Positions 19,888-28,180 of a DNA stretch of 64,000 bases are shown here, one piece after another. The notes beneath the pieces are model-generated. The model worked only from the letters and a program-made list of their open reading frames with translations, did no database searches and was not told where the DNA came from. Position 1 is the stretch's first letter, and each line of letters begins with the position of its first letter. The position numbers were made by a program, and so were the translations under genes. Source of the DNA: Streptomyces sp. NBC_00224 (GTDB lineage Bacteria > Actinomycetota > Actinomycetes > Streptomycetales > Streptomycetaceae); the NCBI RefSeq assembly GCF_041435195.1, contig NZ_CP108106.1, positions 7,453,001 through 7,517,000 of the forward strand. The letters run 5' to 3'.

Positions 19888-21344
19888 CGCGCGTCGCCGC
19901 CTTCCGCCTGCGCGGGCCGCGCCAGGGCGGCGCGGGCACCGGCCACCGCCCGGCCGGTCAGGGCGACGGATTGGCCGAGGTAGGTCGCCGGATCGAAGAT
20001 CTCGTCGAGGGCGGCGGCGTCCAGCGGCGCGCCCGCGAGCCCGTCGCGGCCGGTCACCTCGCGCATGGAGGAGCCGTTCTCCCGTGCCGCCTGGACGAGT
20101 TCGTACACGTACTCATGGGCGGTCTGCTTGCCGATGTGCTTGCCGAGCGCCAGCATCAGCTTCTCGGTGGCGATCTGCTCGGCGACCGCGGAGACGTTGG
20201 TACGGATGCGCTCCGGCCGCACCGCCAGGCCGCCGATGAGGTGGGTGACGATCTCGCAGGCCGAGAGGGCGTAGTGCGAGGCGTCGGGCACACAGGCCCA
20301 TTCGATGCGCAGCGACCGGGAGTCGCGCTCGTGGTCGCCGCCCATGCAGGCCAGCGCGTTGGCCATCTGCGCGGCCGCGAGCCGGGCCATGACGACGGCC
20401 TGCTCGCACGCCTCCGGGTTGCGCTTGTGCGGCATGGTGCTGCTGCCGACCTGGCCGTGCCGCCAGCCGATCTCCAGCTCGCCGAACTCGGGGCGGGACA
20501 GGATGCGCACCTCGTCCCCGATCCGGCCCATCGTCCCCGCGACCATGGCGAGACACGACACGAACTCCACGACCCGGTCCCGCGACACGTGCCAGCCGAC
20601 CGCCGGCGCCGCGAGCCCGAGGCGGGCGGCGAACGCGTCCAGGAGCGGCAGCGCCAGCTCGCCGAACCCGGCCATGGTGCCGACCCCGCCGAAGAGCTGG
20701 GCCGCGAGCACCCTCGGCCGCAGCTGCTCGATGCGCTCCAGATGCCGGACGATCTCGTCCAGCCAGCTGGCGATCTTGACGCCGAAGCCCATCGGCAGGG
20801 CGGGCTGGGCGTGGGTGCGGCCCAGGGCGACGGTGGCGCCGTTGGCCTCGGCCAGATCGGCCAGCTGCCCGGCGAGGGCCCGCAGCAGCGTCTCCAACTC
20901 GTCCAGGACGTCCCGCATTTCGAGGACCTGCGAGGTGTCCTGGATGTCCTGGGTGGTGGCGCCGTAGTGCACGTACTCGCCGGAGCCGCCCTCGCAGGAG
21001 GCCTGGAAGACCCGTAGGAATCCGACGAGGGAGTGGCTGGTGCGGCGGATCTCGGCCTGGATGGCGGGCAGGTCCAGCCGGTCCACGTGGGCGGCGTCCG
21101 CGATCATCCGGGCGGCGGCCGCCGGGATGATGCCCAGCTCGCCCTGGCTCAGGGCGAGCGCCGCTTCGACGTCGAGCCATCGTTGGTACCGACATCGGTC
21201 ACAGAAGATGCGGTGGCTGGCCTGGGTGCTGTACCGGTGCCCGTAGAACCGCGAGTCGGTGATGTGACTGCGTAAGTGGGCGCACTCGGCGTCGGCCGGG
21301 GGCTGACTGGTGATCGGGGTCTCCGGCGAGGGTGCGGTGGTCAT
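19884..21344 (-). CDS. Fumarase/adenylosuccinate lyase superfamily enzyme
   Basis: This is a 486-residue protein starting at ATG 21344. The superfamily signature GSSTMPHKRNP is present. YGATTQDIQDTS and LGRTHAQPALPMGFG give the other two active-site blocks of the PurB-like branch. These enzymes eliminate fumarate, or a related group, from an N-substituted succinate. About 50 extra N-terminal residues carry a CDRC motif (HRIFCDRCRYQRWLD). Codon 24 is TTA (21275-21273), a rare codon read by the bldA tRNA, so expression probably awaits development. It is not the housekeeping purB in context: it is embedded in a secondary-metabolism-like operon, coupled by overlap to the dehydrogenase upstream. 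Confidence 0.82.
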   Translation of the reverse strand: MTTAPSPETPITSQPPADAECAHLRSHITDSRFYGHRYSTQASHRIFCDRCRYQRWLDVEAALALSQGELGIIPAAAARMIADAAHVDRLDLPAIQAEIRRTSHSLVGFLRVFQASCEGGSGEYVHYGATTQDIQDTSQVLEMRDVLDELETLLRALAGQLADLAEANGATVALGRTHAQPALPMGFGVKIASWLDEIVRHLERIEQLRPRVLAAQLFGGVGTMAGFGELALPLLDAFAARLGLAAPAVGWHVSRDRVVEFVSCLAMVAGTMGRIGDEVRILSRPEFGELEIGWRHGQVGSSTMPHKRNPEACEQAVVMARLAAAQMANALACMGGDHERDSRSLRIEWACVPDASHYALSACEIVTHLIGGLAVRPERIRTNVSAVAEQIATEKLMLALGKHIGKQTAHEYVYELVQAARENGSSMREVTGRDGLAGAPLDAAALDEIFDPATYLGQSVALTGRAVAGARAALARPAQAEGGDAR

Positions 21345-22567
21345 GACGGTCGCCTCTCGGACTTCAGCGGGGTACGGACGGAACGCCCCCGGCCACCCCG
21401 GGGCGCGGGGCGGGCCGGGCGGTAGGGACTTGCGCCGTAGGGCTTGTCGCCGGGCGACACGATCGCCGAGGCCGCGATGTCGGCGGCCACCTGACGGGGG
21501 CTCACCCGACGGTCGCGGGCTCCGCAGAGGATGTCCCCGACGAGCTCGCGCATCATCGCGCCGATGGTGTCGAGCACCTCGGGCGCCGTCGGTGTGGTGC
21601 GGGGCCCGAAGAGCGCCTCCATCGACGCCGAGCCGCCGATCCCGCCGATGAAGTCGGGGACGACCACGACTCCGCGGTCGAGCAGGAGTTGCTCGGCGGT
21701 GGTGCTCAGGCCGCAGTTGGCGCCCACGGCGACGATCGGCACCGGCAGCACCGCCGCCCGCGAGGGCGTGACCGCGTCCTCGCCGCCCGCGAGGACGAGT
21801 ACGTCGGCGGGCAGCTCGAAGAGGGCCTCGCGGGGCAGCCGCATCGGCTCGGCCAGCAGGCTCTGGACCGGGCGGCGCTGGTCGAGGGTGAGCATGCGCG
21901 CGATGTCGAGGCCGCGCGGGTCGACCGCGCAGCCGTACTCGTCGGACACGACCGTGATCCGTACGCCCGCCTCCAGCAGGGCGAGCGCGGCGGCCCGGCC
22001 CAGGTTGCCGAAGCCCTGGAGGGCGACGCTGACCTGGCTGTCGCGGCGGCCGGTGTGGGCGGTGGCGGCGAGCGCGGAGTGGGCGAGGGCCTGGCCCGCC
22101 CGGCGCTGGCCGAGCGTCAGCAGGCCCACCCGGGTGTTGAGCAGGTCCATCCGGGCGCGGAACTCGTGCTCGGTGATCCGCTGGGCCCGCCGGACGGCGG
22201 TCTTGGCGGAGCCGATGCCGAGCGCGGCGGCCATCCGGTCGAGCTCCTCGAACCGGGTGCCCATGTCGCAGCCCATGCTGAAGCGGGTGGTGAGCTCTCC
22301 GGCCAGGAAGGCGACGAACCGGCGCAGCACTTCCACGCGGTGCGGCCCGTGCGGGTCGTAGGCGATGCCGCACTTGGCGCCGTCGACGTTGACCCCGAGC
22401 ACGCGCTGCTTGAGCGTCATGCGCCCCGCGAGGGTCTGAAGGGTTTCGGCGGTGAGTCCGGCCTGCATACGGCACCCGCCCGCCGCGAGGCGGCAGTCGG
22501 TGGCGTCGTACACCAGGTAGCCCGGACAGTGCACAACCGGATCTGCATACTCGATGACGCTGACCAT
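21341..22567 (-). CDS. Glu/Leu/Phe/Val dehydrogenase-family enzyme
   Basis: This 408-residue protein starts at ATG 22567 with GGGGGA seven bases upstream. Substrate-domain motifs are present: LAAGGCRMQAGLT, MTLKQRVLGV and VDGAKCGIAYDP retain the two lysines expected for substrate and catalysis. CDMGTRFEELDRM corresponds to the PDMGT block. The NAD domain opens with VALQGFGNLGRAAALALL. Leucine or valine dehydrogenases interconvert amino and keto acids. It is the first gene of the minus-strand operon, and the MarR-type palindrome lies about 60 bases upstream. It may supply or consume an amino acid precursor. Confidence 0.82.
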   Translation of the reverse strand: MVSVIEYADPVVHCPGYLVYDATDCRLAAGGCRMQAGLTAETLQTLAGRMTLKQRVLGVNVDGAKCGIAYDPHGPHRVEVLRRFVAFLAGELTTRFSMGCDMGTRFEELDRMAAALGIGSAKTAVRRAQRITEHEFRARMDLLNTRVGLLTLGQRRAGQALAHSALAATAHTGRRDSQVSVALQGFGNLGRAAALALLEAGVRITVVSDEYGCAVDPRGLDIARMLTLDQRRPVQSLLAEPMRLPREALFELPADVLVLAGGEDAVTPSRAAVLPVPIVAVGANCGLSTTAEQLLLDRGVVVVPDFIGGIGGSASMEALFGPRTTPTAPEVLDTIGAMMRELVGDILCGARDRRVSPRQVAADIAASAIVSPGDKPYGASPYRPARPAPRGGRGRSVRTPLKSERRPS

Positions 22568-22613
22568 GGTTCCCCCGTCGGTCATGAAGAGCGCGCACGT
22601 GAAGGCGCGCAAA

Positions 22614-22648
22614 TTGAGCAAGATAGATTGTCTGCTACAGTGACAATC
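22614..22648 (+). promoter_or_regulatory. marR promoter with overlapping palindromic operator
   Basis: A perfect inverted repeat GATTGTC-N9-GACAATC spans 22626-22648. On the plus strand, TTGAGC (22614-22619) and TACAGT (22636-22641), 16 bases apart, form a likely promoter for the MarR gene that the repeat covers. This fits autorepression and control of the divergent operon. Confidence 0.7.
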
Positions 22649-22756
22649 AGGTGCTCTGTTGAACCGGGAGCATGGCCGACCGGTGACTTGGGAGTCAAGG
22701 GTCTTGATACGCGGCCCTCATGATGGACCGTCACCACTGGAGGGTGAACCGAAAAA

Positions 22757-23230
22757 GTGGTGGCGAAGAGGGAACCGAACAGTGGGACACAGCCGTTGTT
22801 CCAGGGGTTGCAAGGCTGGCACGGCTTCCTTCTCCGCAAGGCCGGCCAGCGCTTCACCGAGCAGGCCGAGCAGGCCCTGGTCCATCTGAACATCACGCTG
22901 CGTCAGTTCGGGGTGCTGAACGTGGTGGACTCCGAGCCCGGGATCAATCAGCGCATGGTCGGGCAGACCCTGCGCATCGACCGGACGACCATCGTCGGCC
23001 TCGTCGACGACCTGGAGCAGAAGGACCTTCTGGAGCGCCGTCGCGGCGCCGACCGCAGAACCTTCGCGCTCTATCTGACCGACCGCGGCACCGTGTGCTT
23101 GCGGGATGCCGGGGACCTGATGGTCAAGATCCACGAATCGTTCCTGCAGCCCCTGTCGGTGGCGGAGCGCGATGTGCTGCGTGAGCTACTGCAACGGCTC
23201 GCGGTCGCGGACGATTCGTCGGCCCTTTAG
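22757..23230 (+). CDS. MarR-family transcriptional regulator
   Basis: This is a 157-residue winged-helix regulator. The DNA-binding part reads NQRMVGQTLRIDRTTIVGLVDDLEQKDLLERRRGADRR, with the Asp-Arg-Arg wing typical of MarR proteins. Long N- and C-terminal dimerisation helices flank it. The start is GTG 22757, or GTG 22760 one codon later. Both lie behind GGAGGG, about 12-15 bases upstream. It is divergent from the amino-acid-dehydrogenase-like operon and shares a palindromic operator with it. Expected mode: repressor released by a phenolic or pathway ligand. Confidence 0.9.
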   Translation: MVAKREPNSGTQPLFQGLQGWHGFLLRKAGQRFTEQAEQALVHLNITLRQFGVLNVVDSEPGINQRMVGQTLRIDRTTIVGLVDDLEQKDLLERRRGADRRTFALYLTDRGTVCLRDAGDLMVKIHESFLQPLSVAERDVLRELLQRLAVADDSSAL

Positions 23231-23596
23231 CGCGAAGCTCCGGGGTCAACGCCCCAATTCTCGTATACCAACGCCCTTTTGATGATCCGTCAGCCCATTG
23301 CTGTCCGTCACTCTTGCGCATCATGTGCAAGTACGCCAGTCTGGCAGTGGGCCTGTCGTCCTGCCCGTCTGCCCTACGGACGCCGTCCGCCCGGCCGCGT
23401 ACGGCGCCCTAGGCGGCACCGCCCCCTGTCGGGGGTCATGGCGACTGCGTACATCAAAGGGTTCGGGCTCGCGGCGGATGACCCCGGCAGACGGAAGTAC
23501 CAGAACATCTCAGATTCCCAGGGGACACCGCAGTACGCCCGCGACCCCGCGCCCGCCTACGTACGCCCCCCTCCCCGGGGACTCGGTGGGTGCGCG
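23231..23596. other. 366-base intergenic region between convergent genes
   Basis: No coding sequence is supported. It holds a near-perfect palindrome, CTTGCGCA-tca-TGTGCAAG, at 23313-23331 and a CCCC-CTGTC-GGGG hairpin near 23430 that could end transcripts from either side. Confidence 0.55.
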
Positions 23597-24787
23597 TCAT
23601 GGCATGCGCCGAATCGATTCCCCGCGGGCCCGGGCGGCCGCCTCCGGATGGTGCGCGAACCCCGGCCGGAGCTCCACGGCGTCGTAGGTGCGGTGGAACA
23701 CCTCGGTCGTCGCCCCCGACATCGGCGGCACGATCCACGACCAGTCGGCGGGCACCGAGCGGCCCTTGTTCTCCTCGCGCTCCAAGTGCCGTACGAAGCG
23801 CCGGGACTCCGTGTGGTGGTCGGCCATGGCGACCCCGGCCCGGTCGAAGGAGTGCAGCACGGCCCGGTTGAGTTCGACCAGAGCGCGGTCCTTCCACAGC
23901 GAGCGGTCGTCGGTGGTGTCCAGGCCGAGCCGCCGGGCCACGCGCGGCAGCAGGTCGTAGCGGTCGGTGTCGGCGAGGTTGCGGGCGCCGATCTCGGTGC
24001 CCATGTACCAGCCGTTGAAGGGCGCGGCCGGATAGTGGATGCCGCCGATCTCCAGACACATCCCCGAGATCGCGGGCACGGCGTGCCAGCGCAGCCCCCA
24101 CTCCCGGCTCCACGGGTCGTCGGGGTGGTCGAGCGGCACCTCCAGGACGGCGTCCCGGGGCAGTTCGAAGACGCGAGGCTTGTCGTCGACGCCCTCCACG
24201 ACCAGCGGCAGCACGTCGAACGCGGTGCGCGGGCCGCCCGGCCAGCCGAGCCGCAGCGCCAGGTCGGTGAGCCCGGCGTTGCGCGGGTCGCCCAGGACCC
24301 GGCCGTCCTCGGCGCGGTAGCCCGCGTACCGGATGAGCTGCTCGTTCCAGATGCGCGGGGCCGGGCGGCCCGGCGTGTCCGGGGCGAACACGGTGATCAG
24401 GGGCCGGATGCGGCCGCCGTTCGTGGCGTGGACCAGATGCTCGGCGCACGCCTCGGCGATCGGCTCGGCGTCGGTGAGGCCGCGCAGATCGCGCACCCGC
24501 AGCGAGCGCCAGTAGAGGCGGCCGATACAGCGGTTGCTGTTGCGCCAGGCCACCCGGGCGCCGAACGTCAGCTCCTCGGTGGTGTGCCGGTACGTCCCCG
24601 TGGCGCGGATCTCGTCGCGTATCTCCGCGAGGCGGCGCTCCGGCCTCCCCAGCGCGGGCTCCTCCGCGCGGTGCAGCCGGACGAACTCGGCGGCCTCCCG
24701 CCACAGCGCCCCTTCGGCCGGAGACGGGCCGCCGCGCGCGGGACGCCCCGGCCGGCGCCTCGGCCTGGCGAGGAATTTCCGTATCAC
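23597..24787 (-). CDS. nos: Bacterial nitric oxide synthase, oxygenase domain
   Basis: This enzyme oxidises L-arginine through N-hydroxyarginine to citrulline and NO. The 396-residue product is only the oxygenase domain, as in other bacteria, so an external reductase is needed. WRNSNRCIGRLYWRSL holds the heme-ligand Cys. PFNGWYMGTEIGARN and the nearby LEVPLDHPDDPWSREWGLRWHAVP are the substrate and heme-face blocks. KGRSVPADWSWIVPPMSG covers the pterin-site region. The start is GTG 24787 with GGAGG seven bases upstream. The frame is open far upstream, through to the AraC gene. In Streptomyces, NO made this way nitrates thaxtomin precursors or acts as a signal. Confidence 0.93.
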   Translation of the reverse strand: MIRKFLARPRRRPGRPARGGPSPAEGALWREAAEFVRLHRAEEPALGRPERRLAEIRDEIRATGTYRHTTEELTFGARVAWRNSNRCIGRLYWRSLRVRDLRGLTDAEPIAEACAEHLVHATNGGRIRPLITVFAPDTPGRPAPRIWNEQLIRYAGYRAEDGRVLGDPRNAGLTDLALRLGWPGGPRTAFDVLPLVVEGVDDKPRVFELPRDAVLEVPLDHPDDPWSREWGLRWHAVPAISGMCLEIGGIHYPAAPFNGWYMGTEIGARNLADTDRYDLLPRVARRLGLDTTDDRSLWKDRALVELNRAVLHSFDRAGVAMADHHTESRRFVRHLEREENKGRSVPADWSWIVPPMSGATTEVFHRTYDAVELRPGFAHHPEAAARARGESIRRMP

Positions 24788-25147
24788 GCGCGCACCTCCG
24801 GGCCCAACGACGTTCGGTTGGGCCCCGATGATGCCCGCGATCCGGTCGCGGTGGACGTCCGTTACGGAGCAGTGATGGGCAATGGCGTGTTCGGATCGCG
24901 CGATGACCGCTTTCGATCGGGTGGGGGGTGTGCGCGACGGCGGTGCGGGACTGGCTGGGGGGAGAGAATCAGCCGCGCGGGACCGGGAGCACCCCCGTGA
25001 CCCCCGGTCCCACGCGGCCCCGCTCGGCCCGTCGGCCGGGCCGTCCACACAGGGTGGCAAGGGCCCCATATGCTCGGCGTCAACCGTCCGTTGGGTCCGG
25101 GGTAAACCTGCGCGGTACACCCGACCCGGACCCGACACCCGACCCGG
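24788..25147 (-). other. 360-base stretch between AraC regulator and nos, open in frame
   Basis: The minus-strand frame of the AraC gene passes through this stretch to nos without a stop. The translation has no protein-like pattern (many Ser, Arg, Pro and Gly in no order). It probably holds the nos promoter. At 25118-25148 the 13-base word CACCCGACCCGGA occurs twice, 18 bases apart. Confidence 0.5.
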
Positions 25148-25891
25148 ATCCGCCCGCCGTGCCCCCGGCGTGTGGCCGAACGCCCGCCGGAAGACGTCGA
25201 TGAACGCGCTCGTCGACGACCACCCGCACTGCTGGGCCACCGAGGTGACCGAGGCGTCCCCGGCCAGCAGCACCAGGGCGTGGTGCAGCCGCAGTTGGGT
25301 GCGCCACTGCGGAAACGTCATCCCCATCTCCGCGCGGAACAGCCGGGCCAGCGTGCGGGCGCTCGCCCCCACCGCCGCACCGAGCGCCGCCAGCGGCCGG
25401 GGGTCGGCCGGGTCGTCGTCCAGGAGCGCGCAGACCGCAGCGAGCCGTGGATCGCGGGCCGTTGGCAGGTGCAGCGGCTGCTCGGGCGCGTGCCGCAGCT
25501 GGTCCAGGACGACCGCCAGCATCCGGTGGGCCTCGGGCGTCTCCTTCGGACCGGGCGAGCTGTACGCGATGATCAGCTCGCGCAGCAGCGGCCCCACCGC
25601 CAGGACCGCGGGCCGGGCCAGAGCCAGCGGATCGCGGTCCACCGGAACGCCGACGGTGTGCAGGGCGGTCTCGCCGTACGCCCGGTGCTCGTGCGGCGTC
25701 CCGGCCGGCACCCAGATCGCCCGGGTGGCCGGGGCGACCCAACTGCCCGCGTCCGTCGTCACCGACAGGACGCCCCGGCCCGCGTAGACGACCTGGTGCA
25801 CGTCGTGGTGGTGCGCCCGCACCCCCGTACCCGGCGCGAGGTATCTGGTCGTGGTGGGGATGTGCGGCGGACCGTGGCGGAATATCGGCAC
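25148..25891 (-). CDS. AraC-family transcriptional regulator (3' end uncertain)
   Basis: From GTG 25891, residues 1-90 are a cupin sensor domain (VRAHHHDVHQVVYAGRGVLSV). Residues about 150-247 are the double helix-turn-helix (LGAAVGASARTLARLFRAEMGMTFPQWRTQLRLHHA, then VAQQCGWSSTSAFIDVFRRAFGHTPG). AraC homology ends near 25148, yet no stop codon follows in this frame until the end of nos. I give only the recognisable part. A one-base shift in the short repeat at 25118-25148 would let it end at 25080. It is divergent from the MFS gene, which it probably controls, with 54 bases between the starts. Confidence 0.75.
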
Positions 25892-25945
25892 AGCCCGGCA
25901 CTTTATCGGAAGCCCGCCGACGGGCCGGGCTCGCAGGATCGAGGG

Positions 25946-27184
25946 GTGACGACGACAGCGCAGCCACCGGGCTCCACCGAACGACCGTCCGCGATATCCG
26001 TGATGGCCCTCGGCCACGCCACGGTCGACTTCTACCAGGGGGCGGTGCCCGCGCTCGTCCCCTTCCTGGTCGCCGAGCGCGGCTACGGCTACCCGGCCGC
26101 CTCCGGCATCGTTCTCGCCGCGACCCTGCTCTCCTCGGTGGTCCAGCCCCTGTTCGGGGCGCTCACCGACCGCTGGACGATGCCGTGGCTGATCCCGGTG
26201 AGCAGCCTCTGCGCGGGCGTGGGCATCGCACTGTCCGGGATCGGTGACTCGTACGTCCTCACCTGGCTCGCGGTCGCGCTCGCCGGGATCGGCGTCGCGG
26301 CCTACCACCCCGAGTCCGCGCGGCTCGCCCGCGCCGCCGGCCGGGGCGGCCACGTCGCCATGGGGTGGTACTCGCTGGGCGGCACCCTCGGCTTCGCGCT
26401 CGCGCCGGTCGTCGTCGGGCCGGTGCTCACGGCCGGGGGGCTCGGTGCGACGCCGTGGCTGGTGGTGCCCGCGGTGGCCGGGGTGCTGGGGACGGCGTCC
26501 GCGGTCCGGGTCCTCGCCCGCCGGGCGGCGGTCGGGCAGGCCGCCGCCGCCCGGTCCGCCGCGCCGGACAACTGGCCGGTGTTCCTGCGGCTTTCGGCGA
26601 TCGTGGTCTGCCGCTCGGTGGTCTTCGTCGGCCTGAGCGCCTTCATCGGGCTGTACGCCCAGGAGCGCGTCGGCGGCGGTCCCGCGACCGGGTCGGCCGC
26701 GCTGTTCACCCTCTTCGCGGGCGGGGCCATGGGCACGGTCGCCGGGGGACGGCTCGCGGTGCGCTGGGGCCGGGTCCGTACCGTACGGCTCGCGTACGCC
26801 GCCTCGGTCCCGGTCGTGGCGGGCGTGGTGCTGGTGCCGGGGCCCGCGCTCTTCGTCTTCGCGGCGCTGGCGGCCGCCGTGCTGTACGTGCCGTTCTCCC
26901 TCCACGTGACCCTCGGGCAGGACTTCCTGCCGAGCCGGGTCGGCACGGCCAGTGGGGTCACGCTCGGGCTCGCGGTGAGCGTCGGGGGAGTGGTCTCGCC
27001 GGGGATCGGCGCGCTGGGGGAGGAGGCAGGGCTCGGGGTGGCGCTCGCCCCGCTGATCGGTCTGTGCGCCCTCGCCTGGTGGCTGGCGCGCGGGCTGCCC
27101 GAGCCGGATGATCCGGACGATCCGGACGCGGGAGCCTATGGGGCGAGCACCGGCAGCGCGCTCGGGACCACGTCCAGCGTGTAG
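25946..27184 (+). CDS. MFS transporter, fosmidomycin-resistance-like
   Basis: This is a 412-residue integral membrane protein starting at GTG 25946. About twelve hydrophobic segments are evident. The first block, MALGHATVDFYQGAVPALVPFLV, and DRWTMPWLIPVSS between helices 2 and 3 resemble the Fsr (fosmidomycin resistance) branch of the major facilitator superfamily. GIGVAAYHPESARLA is characteristic of that branch. The tail (EPDDPDDPDAG) is acidic. Likely a proton-driven exporter of a small drug or metabolite. The divergent AraC gene is the probable regulator. The last 49 bases overlap the convergent lipid kinase gene. Confidence 0.88.
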   Translation: MTTTAQPPGSTERPSAISVMALGHATVDFYQGAVPALVPFLVAERGYGYPAASGIVLAATLLSSVVQPLFGALTDRWTMPWLIPVSSLCAGVGIALSGIGDSYVLTWLAVALAGIGVAAYHPESARLARAAGRGGHVAMGWYSLGGTLGFALAPVVVGPVLTAGGLGATPWLVVPAVAGVLGTASAVRVLARRAAVGQAAAARSAAPDNWPVFLRLSAIVVCRSVVFVGLSAFIGLYAQERVGGGPATGSAALFTLFAGGAMGTVAGGRLAVRWGRVRTVRLAYAASVPVVAGVVLVPGPALFVFAALAAAVLYVPFSLHVTLGQDFLPSRVGTASGVTLGLAVSVGGVVSPGIGALGEEAGLGVALAPLIGLCALAWWLARGLPEPDDPDDPDAGAYGASTGSALGTTSSV

Positions 27185-28047
27185 CGGGCCGAGCCGGTGT
27201 ACAGCAGGTCCCCGTCGTGCTCGAAGAAGAGCGGCTCGCCGTCCGTGCGCTCCACCACCACCCGGCGGCCCCGCGCGTACACCACCCCGTCCCGGCCCAC
27301 ATGGCTGCCGTCCCGGGCCAGGCGCACCATGTCCCGCAGCGGCAGTTCGGCGCCCGCCACACAGATGTCGAGCAGCCCGTCGTCCAGCACCGAGCGCGGC
27401 AGCGGCATGAACTGCCCGCCCCGCCGCCGCCCGCCGCCCACCAGGACCGAGACGGTCGCCCCCGACTGCACGACGACCCCGTCCACGCTCACCCTGCCCC
27501 GGTACGGCCGAAAGGCGATCATCGTCCGTGCCACCGCCGTCTGATAGCGCCGCCGGCCCGGCCCCAGCGCGTCCCGCACACTGGTGAGCGCCTGCGCGGC
27601 GAGCCCCGACGAGGCGCCGAGCAGGGCCAGTTCACCGGTCTCGGCGATCCGCGCCAGATCGACTCGGCGCACGTGCGGCGCCGACAGGGCGGCCTCCAGG
27701 GCGGCGGGCCACGGGCGGTCGGACCAGAGCTCCCGGTAGAAGGAGTTGCCGCGGCCGCCGGGCAGGACGAGCAGGGCGGCGCGCCGCTCCTCCCGCCCGG
27801 CGAGCAGACCCGTCATGATCTCGTGGGCGGTGCCGTCGCCGCCGACGCAGACCAGTACGGCCGGGCCGCCCGGCCCGCCCGCGGTGCGGGCGAGCTGCTG
27901 GGCATGGCCCGGCCGCTCTGTCACAGCCAGCTCGACGGGCGTACCGGCCCCCGCGATCCGTCGCGCGACCTCGTGAGCCATCTCCCGCGAGTACGTTCCC
28001 GCGGCTGGATTGGCCACCACCAGAACGGACTTGGGGGACGGACTCAT
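27136..28047 (-). CDS. Diacylglycerol kinase-family lipid kinase
   Basis: This is a 303-residue protein of the YegS/DagK family. It opens with KSVLVVANPAAG, has the GGDGTAHEIM nucleotide motif at about 85-95 and LPGGRGNSFYRE after it, and closes with the typical beta domain (VVVERTDGEPLFFEHDGD). These soluble enzymes transfer phosphate from ATP to diacylglycerol or related lipids at the inner membrane face. ATG 28047 is the start where homology begins. The gene is convergent with the MFS gene and overlaps its end. The tRNA-like gene lies 38 bases upstream on the same strand. Confidence 0.88.
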   Translation of the reverse strand: MSPSPKSVLVVANPAAGTYSREMAHEVARRIAGAGTPVELAVTERPGHAQQLARTAGGPGGPAVLVCVGGDGTAHEIMTGLLAGREERRAALLVLPGGRGNSFYRELWSDRPWPAALEAALSAPHVRRVDLARIAETGELALLGASSGLAAQALTSVRDALGPGRRRYQTAVARTMIAFRPYRGRVSVDGVVVQSGATVSVLVGGGRRRGGQFMPLPRSVLDDGLLDICVAGAELPLRDMVRLARDGSHVGRDGVVYARGRRVVVERTDGEPLFFEHDGDLLYTGSARYTLDVVPSALPVLAP

Positions 28048-28084
28048 CGACGGACACCTCGGCGCGCTCGGCGAAGCAGTGCTG

Positions 28085-28180
28085 TGGCGGAGAGGACAGG
28101 ATTCGAACCTGCGCGGGCTGTTCGCGCCCGGCCCCGGAACACGCCCGGAACCCCCGTTCGACCTCTTCGGGTACCTCTCC
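28085..28180 (-). tRNA. tRNA-like gene with expanded anticodon stem (Ser-type body)
   Basis: This 96-base minus-strand gene has CCA encoded. The acceptor stem GGAGAGG/CCTCTCC is 7 bp with discriminator G. The D arm is CCCG-AAGAGGTCGAA-CGGG. The T arm GCAGG-TTCGAAT-CCTGT is canonical, with a long variable arm GGGC-GCGAACA-GCCC as in serine tRNAs. The anticodon hairpin is abnormal: an 8-bp stem GGTTCCGG/CCGGGGCC (two G-U pairs) closes a 7-base loop GCGTGTT with C, not T, at position 33. The triplet at 34-36 would be GTG. It may be a degenerate tRNA-Ser or a specialised tRNA-like RNA. Confidence 0.6.
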
